The translations under genes were made by a program, and so were the position numbers. A stretch of 64,000 bases of DNA, taken from JAPPFW01 sp965200835. Lineage in GTDB: Bacteria > Actinomycetota > Acidimicrobiia > Spongiisociales > Spongiisociaceae. How positions within the stretch are numbered: the stretch's first letter is position 1; each line of letters opens with the position of its first letter. The notes under the pieces are model-generated. The model had not been told where the DNA came from and searched no databases. It saw only the letters and a program-made list of their open reading frames with translations. Location: assembly GCA_965200835.1 (NCBI GenBank), contig OZ241390.1, forward strand, positions 372,001 through 436,000, written 5' to 3'. Shown one piece after another: positions 34,368 to 44,306 of this stretch.

Positions 34368-35376
34368 CGTCCGGGTGGCGGTGGTCGGGGCTACCGGGGC
34401 CGTGGGCCGGACCATGCTGGCGATCCTCGAGGAACGGGACTTCCCGCTGTCGGATCTCAGGTTGATGGCCTCAGCCCGTTCCGCGGGCCGCCTGGTGGCT
34501 ACCCGCTGGGGAACGGTGGAGGTGGAGGACCTGGCCTCGGCTGACCCTGCCGACATCGACATCGCCCTGTTCTCGGCCGGCGCAGGGCGCAGCCGCAGCT
34601 ATGCGCCAGCCTTCGCCCGGGCCGGCGCGGTGGTGATCGACAACTCATCGGCCTTCCGGCAAGCGAACGAGATACCCCTGGTGGTGGCGGGGGTCAATGA
34701 TCATGCTGCAGCATCCCACCGCGGAATAGTGGCCAATCCCAACTGCACCACCATGGCCCTGATGATGGCCGCTGGCCCGCTGCACCGGCACGCCGGCCTG
34801 GCCCGGATGGTGGCCATGTCCTACCAGTCGGTCTCCGGCGCCGGGATGAGCGGGATGGAAGCACTGATGGGCCAGACCCGGCTCCTGGAGGACGATCGGG
34901 AAGGACTGGTGTCGGGCACCTGGAAGGACCCGGGAAGTGCGCCCTTCCAGCGACCGATCGGTTTCAACGTCCTGCCCATGGCTGGTTCCTTGGCCACCGA
35001 AGGACACACCGATGAGGAGTGGAAGCTGGTGAACGAGACCCGCAAGATCCTGGAGCGGGACGACATCTTGGTTGAGCCCACCTGCGTGCGGGTACCGGTG
35101 ATGGTCGGCCACGGAATCTCGGCCACCATGTGGTTCGACTCGCCGGTAGACCCCGGCACTGCCCGGGTGGTGTTGGAAAGCTCCGCCGGGGTAGCCGTCT
35201 GGCCGGACGATCGGGTGGCCACGCCGCTCGACTCGGCCGGCATCGACGATGTGCTTGCCTCCCGAATCCGGGGCACTATCGGGGAACCGGGTGGGATCAG
35301 CCTCTGGGTGGTGGGCGACAACCTGCGCAAGGGCGCGGCGCTCAATGCGGTCCAGATCGCGGAGCTCCTGGTATGA
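34360..35376 (+). CDS. asd: Aspartate-semialdehyde dehydrogenase
   Basis: This 338-aa enzyme makes aspartate semialdehyde from aspartyl phosphate. The NADP motif VAVVGATGAVGRTML is at the N-terminus; the catalytic Cys lies in ANPNCTTMALM near residue 128, with VVSG-like SYQSVSGAGMSG and the C-terminal VPVMVGHG with the catalytic His. Start overlaps lysC. Confidence 0.96.
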   Translation: MADVRVAVVGATGAVGRTMLAILEERDFPLSDLRLMASARSAGRLVATRWGTVEVEDLASADPADIDIALFSAGAGRSRSYAPAFARAGAVVIDNSSAFRQANEIPLVVAGVNDHAAASHRGIVANPNCTTMALMMAAGPLHRHAGLARMVAMSYQSVSGAGMSGMEALMGQTRLLEDDREGLVSGTWKDPGSAPFQRPIGFNVLPMAGSLATEGHTDEEWKLVNETRKILERDDILVEPTCVRVPVMVGHGISATMWFDSPVDPGTARVVLESSAGVAVWPDDRVATPLDSAGIDDVLASRIRGTIGEPGGISLWVVGDNLRKGAALNAVQIAELLV

Positions 35377-35419
35377 GACCGATCGACCACTCCGGCCCGC
35401 CTTACACAGGCGAGGACGG

Positions 35420-36199
35420 GTGAGCAGCGCCACTCCTCCCTGGATCTCCCAAGACCCCCCGGATAGTGGCCCGGTCGCGGCCGAGCCACAGTTCGAGACT
35501 ACGGCCGCGCTCAGGGCCTACCGGCTGAGAATGCTGGTCCATGCCTACCGGCTGTTCGGTGCGTTCGGGTGGGGCGCCCTAGGTGACGGACACGTGACCG
35601 CCCGCGATCCCGACGAACCCGGATCGATGTGGCTGATCCGCCACGGCGTGCCGTTCCACCAGGCCAAGGCGTCCGATCTGGTCCTGGTAAGGCCCGACGG
35701 AAGGGTGGAAGGCGGACACCCCATCAACCAGACCGCCTATTACATCCACGCCCCGATCCACGAGGCGCGACCTGAAGTGACCGCCGTCGCCCACACCCAC
35801 ACCCCCTACGCCACTCCGTGGGCCGCCCGGGTGGAGCCCTTCAGGATGATCTGCCAGGAGGCAACCGCCTTCTTCGAGGACCACGCGGTGTTCGACGGGG
35901 AGGAGGTCCAGGTGTCGGATTTCGACACCGGCAAGCGGATCGCGGCCGCTCTGGGAGAGACTAAAGCCGTGCTGCTACGCAACCACGGTCCGGTGACGGT
36001 GGGCCGGTCGGTGGAGGAGGCGATCGGCTGGTTCCTGCTGCTGGAACGGGTGGCGGAGGTGCATGTGAAGACCCCAGGTGCCCGGCCGATCAGCGACGAG
36101 GCGGCCCGGACAGCGGCGGTCGAGATCGCCCACCCAGCCAGTGCGGTCTACGCATTCGAATATGCCCTGCTGTCGAAGCTCGGCGATCGGCAGACCTGA
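35420..36199 (+). CDS. Class II aldolase/adducin-domain protein
   Basis: This 259-aa protein has the class II aldolase fold: GHVTARDPDEPG near residue 56, the metal-binding AVAHTHTPYAT, and LLRNHGPVTVG further on. Members cleave or epimerise sugar phosphates such as fuculose-1-phosphate or ribulose-5-phosphate; the substrate here is unknown. The GTG start at 35420 follows the asd stop by 43 bases; upstream codons in this frame belong to the asd region and are not conserved. Confidence 0.83.
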   Translation: MSSATPPWISQDPPDSGPVAAEPQFETTAALRAYRLRMLVHAYRLFGAFGWGALGDGHVTARDPDEPGSMWLIRHGVPFHQAKASDLVLVRPDGRVEGGHPINQTAYYIHAPIHEARPEVTAVAHTHTPYATPWAARVEPFRMICQEATAFFEDHAVFDGEEVQVSDFDTGKRIAAALGETKAVLLRNHGPVTVGRSVEEAIGWFLLLERVAEVHVKTPGARPISDEAARTAAVEIAHPASAVYAFEYALLSKLGDRQT

Positions 36200-36246
36200 C
36201 CGGCTCCGGAAGTCCACGGCTCATCCAGCCCAGTCTCGAGTGATCT

Positions 36247-36326
36247 AAGTAAAGCAAACCGCAGAACACTTTACTTACGATCGCAACGAGTAACGTTGGT
36301 TTTGCCAGAGCCCGATACAAGTAAAG
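36247..36326. promoter_or_regulatory. AAGTAAAG repeat boxes upstream of the Fic gene
   Basis: Three copies of an 8-base box occur in a locally AT-rich stretch: AAGTAAAG at 36247-36254, its inverse CTTTACTT at 36269-36276, and AAGTAAAG at 36319-36326. The first two form an inverted repeat with arms 22 bases apart centre to centre. They lie upstream of the Fic start at 36389, and the Fic protein has a C-terminal HTH, so autoregulation is plausible. Confidence 0.6.
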
Positions 36327-36388
36327 TAATTCCCCTATCCCTTTAATTATTTCGCAGGTCGATCGCGACTCCCCCGAGGCAGGAACTC

Positions 36389-37545
36389 ATGCACCCCGAC
36401 AACTTCCCCTCGAACGAGCGTGGCGTGGTTCGCATGACCGTCGACGGCTACCGGGCGTTCTATCCCAACCCTCTACCACGCAGGCTGAACCTACCCCAAG
36501 AGGTAGTCAAGCTCTTGGACGAGGCCACCGGCGCGGTTCACCGCTTGGGCGGGATCGGCCTGTTGCTCCCCAACCCGCATTTGCTCATCACGCCCTCCCT
36601 CAACATCGAAGCGGTCCTTAGCTCCCGGATCGAGGGAACCAGAACAGACATTCCCCAACTCCTGCGGCAACAGGCGGGCCAGGCCCCATCCTCAGCCGAG
36701 GCCGATGACACCCAGGAGGTCGTGAACTACGTGGCGGCCATGGAACACGGACTCAAGCGGCTCCGAGAAGGGTTCCCTCTGTCCCTGCGGCTGGTACGCG
36801 AGATGCACCAGCTGTTGTTACAGGGCGTTCGGGGACAGTATCGGCTTCCAGGGGAGTTCCGCACCACCCCCAACTGGATCGGGGGAACCACCCTCGACAA
36901 CGCAGTCTTCGTTCCACCACCGCCCGAGGCGATGGTCGATGCTCTGGCGGATTGGGAACGATTCCTGCACGAACAGGACATGCCACTGCTGATCCGACTC
37001 GCGCTGGTTCACTATCAATTCGAGGTCATCCATCCGTTCCTCGACGGCAACGGCCGGATCGGCAGGATGATCCTGCCCCTCATGCTCATCCTGAGCGGTG
37101 CCCTGGTCCAACCTCTCCTCTACCTATCTGCCTTCTTCGAGCAGCACAGGACCGAGTACTACCGCCTGTTGCTGGACATCAGCCAGAAGGGTGACCTGCT
37201 GCCGTGGATCCAATTCTTCCTGCGCGGGGTCCACCAGCAAGCCCGGGAAGCCGAGAACCGAACCGTGAGGATCGTCCAGCTCCAGAACGAGATCCGCGAA
37301 GACCTGCTGGCTACCAAACGGGCCCCGTCGGTCATCAGGCTCGCCGAGCATCTCTTTGCTCTCCCGTTCGTGACCGCCGCTTCGGCCCAGGAGCACTTGG
37401 GGGTCAGCCGACCCACTGCACATGCTGCCATCAATGCCCTGGTCGAACGAGGGGACCTGATCGAGATAACGGATCGGCCACGCTACCGAGTCTACCTGGC
37501 ACCCAGGATCTACGAGGCCGTCTATGGGCCGATCGACCCCGCGAA

Positions 37546-37567
<22 letters not shown>
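36389..37567 (+). CDS. Fic-domain AMP-transferase-like protein with C-terminal HTH
   Basis: This 392-aa protein has an N-terminal Fic inhibitory segment SSRIEGT (78-84), the catalytic loop HPFLDGNGRIGR (215-226) with all expected residues, and a C-terminal winged HTH (about 335-385; LGVSRPTAHAAINAL). The inhibitory Glu lies before the Fic core, as in class II Fic proteins. Fic enzymes transfer AMP to Ser/Thr/Tyr of target proteins. The AT-rich promoter and 3' overlap with tRNA-Pro suggest it arrived by transfer. No antitoxin gene is adjacent. Confidence 0.88.
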
Positions 37568-37622
<55 letters not shown>

Positions 37623-37642
37623 TTTCGAGGGATCCTACCTGC

Positions 37643-38917
37643 CTAAGTCCGCAAGTGACCAGATGCGCCGGTCCCCCGGATCCTGATCTTGGAGATCCTC
37701 CGACGGTCCATCCCCAAAACGGTCAGCGTCAGATCCTCGTACTCCACCTGATCCCCGATCACCGGGATGCGCCCCGACAGGTACAGGAACAGGCCAGCCA
37801 CCGTAGCGTAGGGACCCTCGTCGACCGCCACCCCGGTCGCCTCCTCGAACTCGTCGATCGGAGTCCGTCCGTCGGCCACCCAGGTGTGAGCGCCCACCGG
37901 TAGGGTCATCGGCACGTGCGGGTCGTACTCGTCCTGGAGCTCCCCCACCAGCTCCCCTGCCAGATCCTTGATCGTGACCAGACCGTCCACCCCACCGTGC
38001 TCGTCCAGCACCATCGCCATCCCGGTCCGGCGCGCCCTCAGATCAGCGAGGACTCGCATCACCGGAGTGCTCTCCGGGGCGTAGTGAGGGGCCCTCAGGA
38101 GGCGGAGTATGTCGCCGACCGGCGGATCATGCGGCTGGCTGAGCACATCCTTGGCGTAGAGGATTCCCCTGATCGAATCCAGGTTTCCCCGCTCGTCGAC
38201 CACCGGGTAGCGGGAGTGGGCCGTGTCGGCCACCGCCTTGCGGACCGCGGCCTTGGTTACCGGCATGGCGAGGGTGACGATCTCCAACCGAGGGGTCATG
38301 ACGTCTCTGACGGGCTGGTCGGCAGTCTCGAATAGGCGCTCGATGATCTCCCTCTCCCCCGAGTCGATCTCTCCTCTCCGCTCACCGAGAATGGCCAGCG
38401 CCGTCACGTCAGCCAGCGTGACCGTGCGGTCCCCCGAGGGCGGGAGGCGGAACAGGCGGATGATCAGCCTTCCGACGCCGATGAAGACTCTCGTGATGGG
38501 ACGCAGTCCCACCACCAGCACCCACACGGGTAGGGCGGCCAGCAATCCGTACTGTTCGGGATAGCGGGCTGCCAGGGTCTTGGGGGTCACCTCCCCGATC
38601 ACCAGCACCAGGATGGTGACGACCACGGTGGACAGAACCGTTCCCCAACCCTCCCCGACCAGGCTGATCGCCAGCGCGGCTGCCACCGAAGTGGCCAGGA
38701 TGTTGACGAAGTTATTGGCCACCAGGATGGCGCCGATCGTCCCTTCCAGATCGAGAACCAGCACCTCGAGGCGATGGCCTCGCCTTCCGGTGCCCGCCAG
38801 CTGCTGGACTCGTTCCCTGGGCACGCCAGTCAGTGCGGTCTCGCTCCCGGAAAGGAACCCGGAGAGCAGCAAGCAGAGGGCGAATACCGCCGAAAGAGCG
38901 ATGTGGAACGATGTCAT
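37643..38917 (-). CDS. CNNM/CorC (HlyC-type) membrane protein
   Basis: This 424-aa protein has an N-terminal DUF21 membrane domain with three or four helices and FLSGSETALTGVPRERV, then a pair of CBS domains (VRDVMTPRLEIVTL; about 210-325) and a C-terminal CorC/HlyC FAD-like domain (WVADGRTPIDEFEEATG). The family is linked to Mg or Co export. It lies downstream of a standalone receiver gene on the same strand. Confidence 0.9.
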   Translation of the reverse strand: MTSFHIALSAVFALCLLLSGFLSGSETALTGVPRERVQQLAGTGRRGHRLEVLVLDLEGTIGAILVANNFVNILATSVAAALAISLVGEGWGTVLSTVVVTILVLVIGEVTPKTLAARYPEQYGLLAALPVWVLVVGLRPITRVFIGVGRLIIRLFRLPPSGDRTVTLADVTALAILGERRGEIDSGEREIIERLFETADQPVRDVMTPRLEIVTLAMPVTKAAVRKAVADTAHSRYPVVDERGNLDSIRGILYAKDVLSQPHDPPVGDILRLLRAPHYAPESTPVMRVLADLRARRTGMAMVLDEHGGVDGLVTIKDLAGELVGELQDEYDPHVPMTLPVGAHTWVADGRTPIDEFEEATGVAVDEGPYATVAGLFLYLSGRIPVIGDQVEYEDLTLTVLGMDRRRISKIRIRGTGASGHLRT

Positions 38918-38948
38918 GGCCCGAGCACCGGAGGACCCGGAAGCTGCG

Positions 38949-39314
38949 TCAGCGGTCCACCCCCGCAGGTTGGAGATCGGAGAGGGCGGAACGGAGCTCC
39001 TGGGCGGTGAACGGCTTGGTCACCCAGGCGTCGGCACCGGCTCGCCGGGCGATGAAGGCGTCAGCCCGGCGGTCCAGCAACATGATGATCGGGCTCTCTC
39101 CCAGGCTCCCACCTTTCAGAGCGCGGGTAACCGCCATCCCGCCCATCGAGCTGATCTGGAGGTCGACGATCGCCAGATCGGGGCCCTCGGTCGCCGCCAC
39201 CCGGTCCGCCTGATAGGATTCGCTCACCTGAACGATCTCCGCGGTCCCTTCAAGGGCCGCCCGGATCTGGTTCTCGACCCAAGGAGCGTCACACACCGCC
39301 AGTATCTTCACCAT
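38949..39314 (-). CDS. Standalone response-regulator receiver domain
   Basis: This 121-aa protein begins MVKILAVCDAPWVE and ends with the Lys-Pro (KP at 100-101) of a receiver domain. The phosphorylatable Asp is likely Asp51 in AIVDLQ; one Asp (residue 9) of the acidic pair is present. There is no output domain. No sensor kinase is near. It may act as a CheY-like or phosphate-sink module. Confidence 0.8.
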   Translation of the reverse strand: MVKILAVCDAPWVENQIRAALEGTAEIVQVSESYQADRVAATEGPDLAIVDLQISSMGGMAVTRALKGGSLGESPIIMLLDRRADAFIARRAGADAWVTKPFTAQELRSALSDLQPAGVDR

Positions 39315-39409
39315 CCGGATCCTAGCCACTCTGCTCAGCCTGGCAGTGGTGAGGGCCGCTCAGCGGGGCGGCAGCGAGCCGAACCGTTCCCTCTAACATC
39401 CGGCCAGCC

Positions 39410-40714
39410 ATGAAGCTGCGAACACCCTTGATTGCGATCCTGATCCTCGGCGCCTTCCTAGTACCCGGGAGCGGATCCGTCGTGGCCAACGACGAGGACC
39501 CGCATGTGGAGATCGTGGCGATCAGCGGGAATCTCGATGCCCTGGCGGTCAGCTTCATTTCGGACCGAATCAATGCAGCATCTAGCTCGGGAGCGAGCCT
39601 GGTGATCATCCAGCTGGACTCTCGGGCCACGCTGTCGGAGGCTGTTCATCACCTCATCGCTCGGATCTCCGATCCGCCCGTCCCGGTAGCGGTCTGGGTG
39701 GGGCCGGAACCAGCTACCGCCTTCGGGGGTGCCGCCCACCTACTGGCCGCCGCGCCCCTTCGGGCAGCTGCGCCGGGAGTCGAGATCGGCTACCCGAACC
39801 CCATCGTGGCCGGCAGCTCGCCTGCCGATGACTCGGGCCTGCTCGGGTTTGCCGACCGCGACATCCTGGTAGTGAGCCAGCCCATCCCAGGCCTGGTCGA
39901 CATAGTGGCGCCATCGATCAGCAATCTGCTGGTAGAGCTGCATGGCCGCACGGTCCAGATTCGAGATGCGGCTACGACCATTCACACCATTCGCGAGACC
40001 GGCGGCCAAACGACGGCGATCGAAACCCGCTTCTACGAGCCGAGCCTGATGACGCGAGTGCTGCGGGTGGCCACCGGGGAGGAAGCAGCCTTCTTCTTGC
40101 TGATGATCGGACTGGCGGTGATGGTGTTCGAGTTCTACGCACTAGGACCGGGCATCGCGGCGGCCGTGGCCATGTTCTGCCTCCTTCTAGCAGGCTACGG
40201 GGTCAGCACCCTGCCGCTCCGTGGGTGGGCCGTCGGAGCGGCAGCACTGGGCATCATGCTGCTGACCGCGGACTTCCAGCGGGGCCACACCGGGCGCCTT
40301 GCCCTAGCCGGTGCTATCTCGATGCTGGTCGGGGGCTTGTTCTTCACCGACGCGGCTCCCCAGATCAGCCCGTCGTGGCCTGCGATACTCGTGATCGTCC
40401 TGTCGGTGACCGCCTTCTACCTGGTGGGCATGCGTACCGTGGCCAGGGCACGCTTCTCGACCCCCACCGTGGGACGCAGCCACCTGGTGGGGCGGAGGGG
40501 CGTGGCGGTGACTCCGTTCTCCCCCGAGGGGGAGGCCGAGGTCGACGGGGCCCGCTGGAAGGCCGCTGCCCACCGGGAAGCCCATCTCCGCCCAGGAGAC
40601 GACGTGGTGGTCCGGGCCGTCGACGGAGCCACCCTCGAAGTGGAGCCACTGTGTGACAAGGCGACCGGAAACGGCGACCAAGACTCGACGATGGGCGAGC
40701 CAGCTCCATCTTGA
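39410..40714 (+). CDS. NfeD-family membrane protein
   Basis: This 434-aa protein has a signal peptide, a ClpP-like (NfeD1b) extracellular domain with VAVWVGPEPATAFGGAAHLLAAAP, about four to six helices (residues 225-345) and a C-terminal OB-fold NfeD domain (LVGRRGVAVTPFSPEGEAEVDG). In most relatives the protease region has SAG with the catalytic Ser; here the aligned residue looks like Gly, so the protease may be inactive. Role probably in membrane quality control. Confidence 0.82.
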   Translation: MKLRTPLIAILILGAFLVPGSGSVVANDEDPHVEIVAISGNLDALAVSFISDRINAASSSGASLVIIQLDSRATLSEAVHHLIARISDPPVPVAVWVGPEPATAFGGAAHLLAAAPLRAAAPGVEIGYPNPIVAGSSPADDSGLLGFADRDILVVSQPIPGLVDIVAPSISNLLVELHGRTVQIRDAATTIHTIRETGGQTTAIETRFYEPSLMTRVLRVATGEEAAFFLLMIGLAVMVFEFYALGPGIAAAVAMFCLLLAGYGVSTLPLRGWAVGAAALGIMLLTADFQRGHTGRLALAGAISMLVGGLFFTDAAPQISPSWPAILVIVLSVTAFYLVGMRTVARARFSTPTVGRSHLVGRRGVAVTPFSPEGEAEVDGARWKAAAHREAHLRPGDDVVVRAVDGATLEVEPLCDKATGNGDQDSTMGEPAPS

Positions 40715-40842
40715 CCAGGCAATGCCCTACGTGTCGATGAGTGGTCGTAACGGCCAAGCCGGAAACAAACCCCTTCCATAGGCCTCATCCGACTGGTAGC
40801 TTCACCTCAGAACATCCAGGCAGAGTATGGAGGCGGTCCGCC

Positions 40843-41091
40843 GTGGAATACGACGACTCGTGGCATCTGCACGCTCGATGCCGGAACAACTATTCGCACC
40901 TATTCTTCCCCCCCACCAACTTCGAGCCGAAGGACCAACGCGAGAGGAGGGAAGCGCGGGCCCGTGCCGTATGCACGGCCTGCTCGGTGCGAAGGGAGTG
41001 CCTCGACTACGCCCTCACGATCCGGGAACCCTACGGCATCTGGGGTGGGCACACCGAGTCGGAACGGCGGGATCTGCTCTCGGTCGTCTAA
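40843..41091 (+). CDS. WhiB-family Fe-S transcriptional regulator
   Basis: This 82-aa protein carries the four WhiB cysteines at 13, 44, 47 and 53 (C-x2-C-x5-C) and the GIWGG turn at 65-69. These bind a 4Fe-4S cluster and interact with the sigma factor. GTG 40843 follows GGAGG by about nine bases; an upstream ATG would add a non-conserved leader. The basic C-terminal AT-hook-like tail of many WhiB proteins is short here. Converges with selB, overlapping four bases. Confidence 0.93.
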   Translation: MEYDDSWHLHARCRNNYSHLFFPPTNFEPKDQRERREARARAVCTACSVRRECLDYALTIREPYGIWGGHTESERRDLLSVV

Positions 41092-42929
41092 ACCGGCTCT
41101 GATCCGGGTGCCTGGCCACCGCTGTCCCGCACGCTGGGTACCGGACGGGCCACAACCGACCGTACGTCACCGTAGCGTGAGGTTGCGCCGAAGGTGTCCA
41201 TCCATTCCAGAAGAGGTACGGCGTATTTGCGGGTGAGCCCGGTGCGATCACGGAACTCGGCCACCGTGAACGGATCATCCATCTCGACCAGCTCCCCCAT
41301 GAGACTGTCCAGCTGCTCCGGCAGGTAGACCAGATCCGGCGATACCCGAATCAGCCGACCCTTCCGGAGCAAAGCATGCAGCAGCTCGGAGTCGACCTCT
41401 AGCTCCTGCAGCCGCGGAACCGCCGGACCTTCGGCAAGGAGTGCCTCCCGGATCCGCTGCCACTCCGCCTCATCCGCCTCGCTCAAGGTGGCCGAGAATC
41501 CTTCGATCGCCACTGCGGACCCGCGCTGTTCCAGATCGTCCGCGTACGCCAGCAGAGCGGCCACGATCTCGGTGCTGATCCCGAGGGTGCTTGCCAGGCT
41601 CGCCTTGGGAATCCCCGGACGCAGCGGATTCGCCTCATGAAACCGGACGGTGACCCGGCGCGCCTCCGCCGCTAGCCGGGCGACGTAGGCGGGTGCCATG
41701 ATCGTGCCTCCCGCCCGGAGAGCTCCATCCGGAATACCCCCACCGGAGTGGGCCGCCAGCACCTGGGGTTGGCAGATCCCGCGCCACCCCAGCAGGGCGG
41801 TCGCCTGGCGCGCTGGCCCCTGGCCGACTTCCGGGTGGAGCAGCGCGGCGGCATGCCGCGCCTCCCGGCCCTTCCGAGGGGCGATCGGTTCGACTATCCG
41901 TCCACCAGCCACTATCAATCGGCGCCCGACGTCGCGCAGCACGAATCGATCACCCATCTGGACCGGAATCGGTTGTTCGGTCCGCAGCAGCGCCACCGCT
42001 AGGTGATCGAGCATTCCGGCCGTCACCAGCCGGACCGTCCAGGCACCGCTACCCAGATGCAGCTGGTAGGCACCCCTCCGGGACAGGGGACGATCCACGT
42101 AGCGGGCGGTCCTCACGGTGGCCAGAAAGCGATCACTCGGAACCCAGTCACCCGGTAGACCGAGCATGGATCCCCTCGACACCCCCCGACGGTCGAGCCC
42201 GGCTATGCCCGCCGCCGCTCTGGTCCCCGCCGGGATGGTGACCCGCTCCTCCTCATGGGCTTGTAGCGACCGCACCCTCCCGGCCAGCCCACCCGGCCAG
42301 ACCTCGATCCGATCCCCGACCGAGAGCGACCCTCCCACCAGAGTGCCGGTCACCACCGTCCCGGCCCCCGAGACGGGAAACACCCGATCGATCCACAGCC
42401 TGGTACGCCCGGACTCGGCCGGCCGGGCTCCATCGAGCACTGCCAGCAAGGTGGATCGCAGCTCCGCCATCCTTTCGCCGGTCACCGCCGAGACCGGCAC
42501 CAGCGGTGCGCCCTCGAGGGTGGTGCCCGCCAACATCTCCTCGGTTTCGAGGGTGGCCAGCTCGATCAGATCGGAATCGGCCCGATCGATCTTGGTGATC
42601 GCCACCACCCCGTGCCGGATGCCGAGCAGGTCGAGCACCGCCAGATGTTCCTCCGACTGGGGCATCCACCCTTCATCGGCTGCCACCACCAAGAGGGCAA
42701 CGTCGAACCCACCGGTACCGGCCAGCATGTTCTTGATGAACCGCTCGTGGCCCGGCACGTCCACGAACGAGATCTCCCGCCCTTCCATGCGCGTCCAGGC
42801 GAACCCGAGATCGATGGTCAGGCCCCGGTCCTTCTCCTCCTGCCAGCGATCCGGATCGCGGCCGGTCAGGGCCTGGACGAGGGTCGACTTGCCGTGATCC
42901 ACATGGCCGCCGGTTCCTACTACCGGCAT
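41088..42929 (-). CDS. selB: Selenocysteine-specific elongation factor SelB
   Basis: This 613-aa translational GTPase delivers Sec-tRNA to UGA. G1 GGHVDHGKST is at the N-terminus, followed by RGLTIDLGFAW and DVPGHERFIKNMLAG, and TKID. The C-terminal part (about 380-613) consists of winged-helix repeats that bind the SECIS element. The start at 42929 is preferred, as the upstream extension reads into selA. It follows selA with a 10-base overlap. Confidence 0.93.
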   Translation of the reverse strand: MPVVGTGGHVDHGKSTLVQALTGRDPDRWQEEKDRGLTIDLGFAWTRMEGREISFVDVPGHERFIKNMLAGTGGFDVALLVVAADEGWMPQSEEHLAVLDLLGIRHGVVAITKIDRADSDLIELATLETEEMLAGTTLEGAPLVPVSAVTGERMAELRSTLLAVLDGARPAESGRTRLWIDRVFPVSGAGTVVTGTLVGGSLSVGDRIEVWPGGLAGRVRSLQAHEEERVTIPAGTRAAAGIAGLDRRGVSRGSMLGLPGDWVPSDRFLATVRTARYVDRPLSRRGAYQLHLGSGAWTVRLVTAGMLDHLAVALLRTEQPIPVQMGDRFVLRDVGRRLIVAGGRIVEPIAPRKGREARHAAALLHPEVGQGPARQATALLGWRGICQPQVLAAHSGGGIPDGALRAGGTIMAPAYVARLAAEARRVTVRFHEANPLRPGIPKASLASTLGISTEIVAALLAYADDLEQRGSAVAIEGFSATLSEADEAEWQRIREALLAEGPAVPRLQELEVDSELLHALLRKGRLIRVSPDLVYLPEQLDSLMGELVEMDDPFTVAEFRDRTGLTRKYAVPLLEWMDTFGATSRYGDVRSVVARPVPSVRDSGGQAPGSEPV

Positions 42930-44272
42930 GCCACCCGCAGCGACTCGGCCAGGTGACGATCGTCCCCCTCCGGTACGGCTCTCACGTCGATCAGTAGGTC
43001 GCCCGCCGCCCGCCGCCCCACCACCGGAGGGTCGGCGCGGAGCAACCGCGGCCATGCCTCCTCGGCGCGGCCTCCGATGACCAGAGCCGGGGAGGGGACC
43101 GTCATGCCGGGAACGGATCCCGCCCCGATCATCGCCTCCGACATGCGTATTTGCGGTGGCAGACCTGCGCGGTGCGCGATCGCCTCGAGCCGGGAGGCCA
43201 GCTCTTCCACCGTCCGGCTGACCATGCGCCAGAAGGGAACCTCCTTACCCCTGCCCTCGGCATAGAGCTCGGCTGTGCGGCCAAGTGCCGCGATAGTCCC
43301 CCCATCCACCCGAACCGCCCGCGCCACCGGGCTTGCCTTGAGGCGGGCAACCAGTTCCGAACTCCCCACGATCACCCCCGCCTGGCATCCTCCGAACAGC
43401 TTGTCGCCCGAGAAGGTGACCAGATCGGCTCCACCGGCAACTGCTTGCCTGACCCCAGGCTCGTCGCCGATCCAGGCCGGAGGGGGTCCTTCCATCCAGG
43501 GCACGCCGGTATCGAGCAGACCACTCCCCACGTCGTAGACCACCGGAACGCCCCGGCGGCCTCCCAGCGTTGCCAACTCCTCCAGTGCCGCCTCCTCGGA
43601 GAACCCCACCACCCGGTAATTGGAGGGATGGACCTTCAGGATCATGCAGAGGTCCTCGCACGATACCGACTCGTAGTCGGCGATCCGGGTCCGATTGGTC
43701 GTGCCCACCCCGACCAGCCGGGCACCTGAGGCCATCATCAGATCGGGCAGGCGGTAGGACCCTCCTATCTCGATCAGCTCACCCCGGGAGACTGCTACCG
43801 AACCGCCCGCCGCCAAGGTATGCAATACCAGGAACAGGGCCGCCGCGTTGTTGTTCACCACTAGCGACGCCTCGGCTCCGGTGAGGTGGCGGAGCAGGCC
43901 ATTCAGATAGGCACCCCGGGACCCTCGCCGGCTCTTAGCCAGGTCGAACTCCACATTGCTGTAGCTCAGTGACACCAAGCTCGCTTCCGAGGCCGCCTCC
44001 GGATGGAGTGGAGCCCTCCCCAGGTTGGTATGGAGCAGCACCCCGGTGGCGTTGAGGACCTTCCGGATCCTTCCGAGGGACAGCTGCTCAGCATGGCGGC
44101 GCGCCAGGGCGATCGGATCCAGCACCCGGCCCCCCAGGATCGCCGAGCGCGCCCGATCGACGGCATGGCGAGCCACTTCCACCGCCAGCACGGCTGGTAG
44201 ACCAGTTCCCATCTCGGTGGAGATCAGCCGGGCGAGGGCATCGACGGAAGGCAGGCGACGCAAGTGGTCCAT
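42920..44272 (-). CDS. selA: L-seryl-tRNA(Sec) selenium transferase SelA
   Basis: This 450-aa PLP enzyme converts Ser-tRNA(Sec) to Sec-tRNA. It shows RIRKVLNATGVLLHTNLGRAPL, YSNVEFDLAKSRRGSR and the PLP-lysine motif FSGDKLFGGCQAGVIVG. The start at 44272 (MDHLRRLPS) matches the family N-terminus. With selB it implies that the organism makes selenoproteins. No tRNA-Sec gene or selD was seen in the window. Confidence 0.94.
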   Translation of the reverse strand: MDHLRRLPSVDALARLISTEMGTGLPAVLAVEVARHAVDRARSAILGGRVLDPIALARRHAEQLSLGRIRKVLNATGVLLHTNLGRAPLHPEAASEASLVSLSYSNVEFDLAKSRRGSRGAYLNGLLRHLTGAEASLVVNNNAAALFLVLHTLAAGGSVAVSRGELIEIGGSYRLPDLMMASGARLVGVGTTNRTRIADYESVSCEDLCMILKVHPSNYRVVGFSEEAALEELATLGGRRGVPVVYDVGSGLLDTGVPWMEGPPPAWIGDEPGVRQAVAGGADLVTFSGDKLFGGCQAGVIVGSSELVARLKASPVARAVRVDGGTIAALGRTAELYAEGRGKEVPFWRMVSRTVEELASRLEAIAHRAGLPPQIRMSEAMIGAGSVPGMTVPSPALVIGGRAEEAWPRLLRADPPVVGRRAAGDLLIDVRAVPEGDDRHLAESLRVACR

Positions 44273-44306
44273 CGAATAATGATACCGGTTGGATAGTCTG
44301 GCCCCG

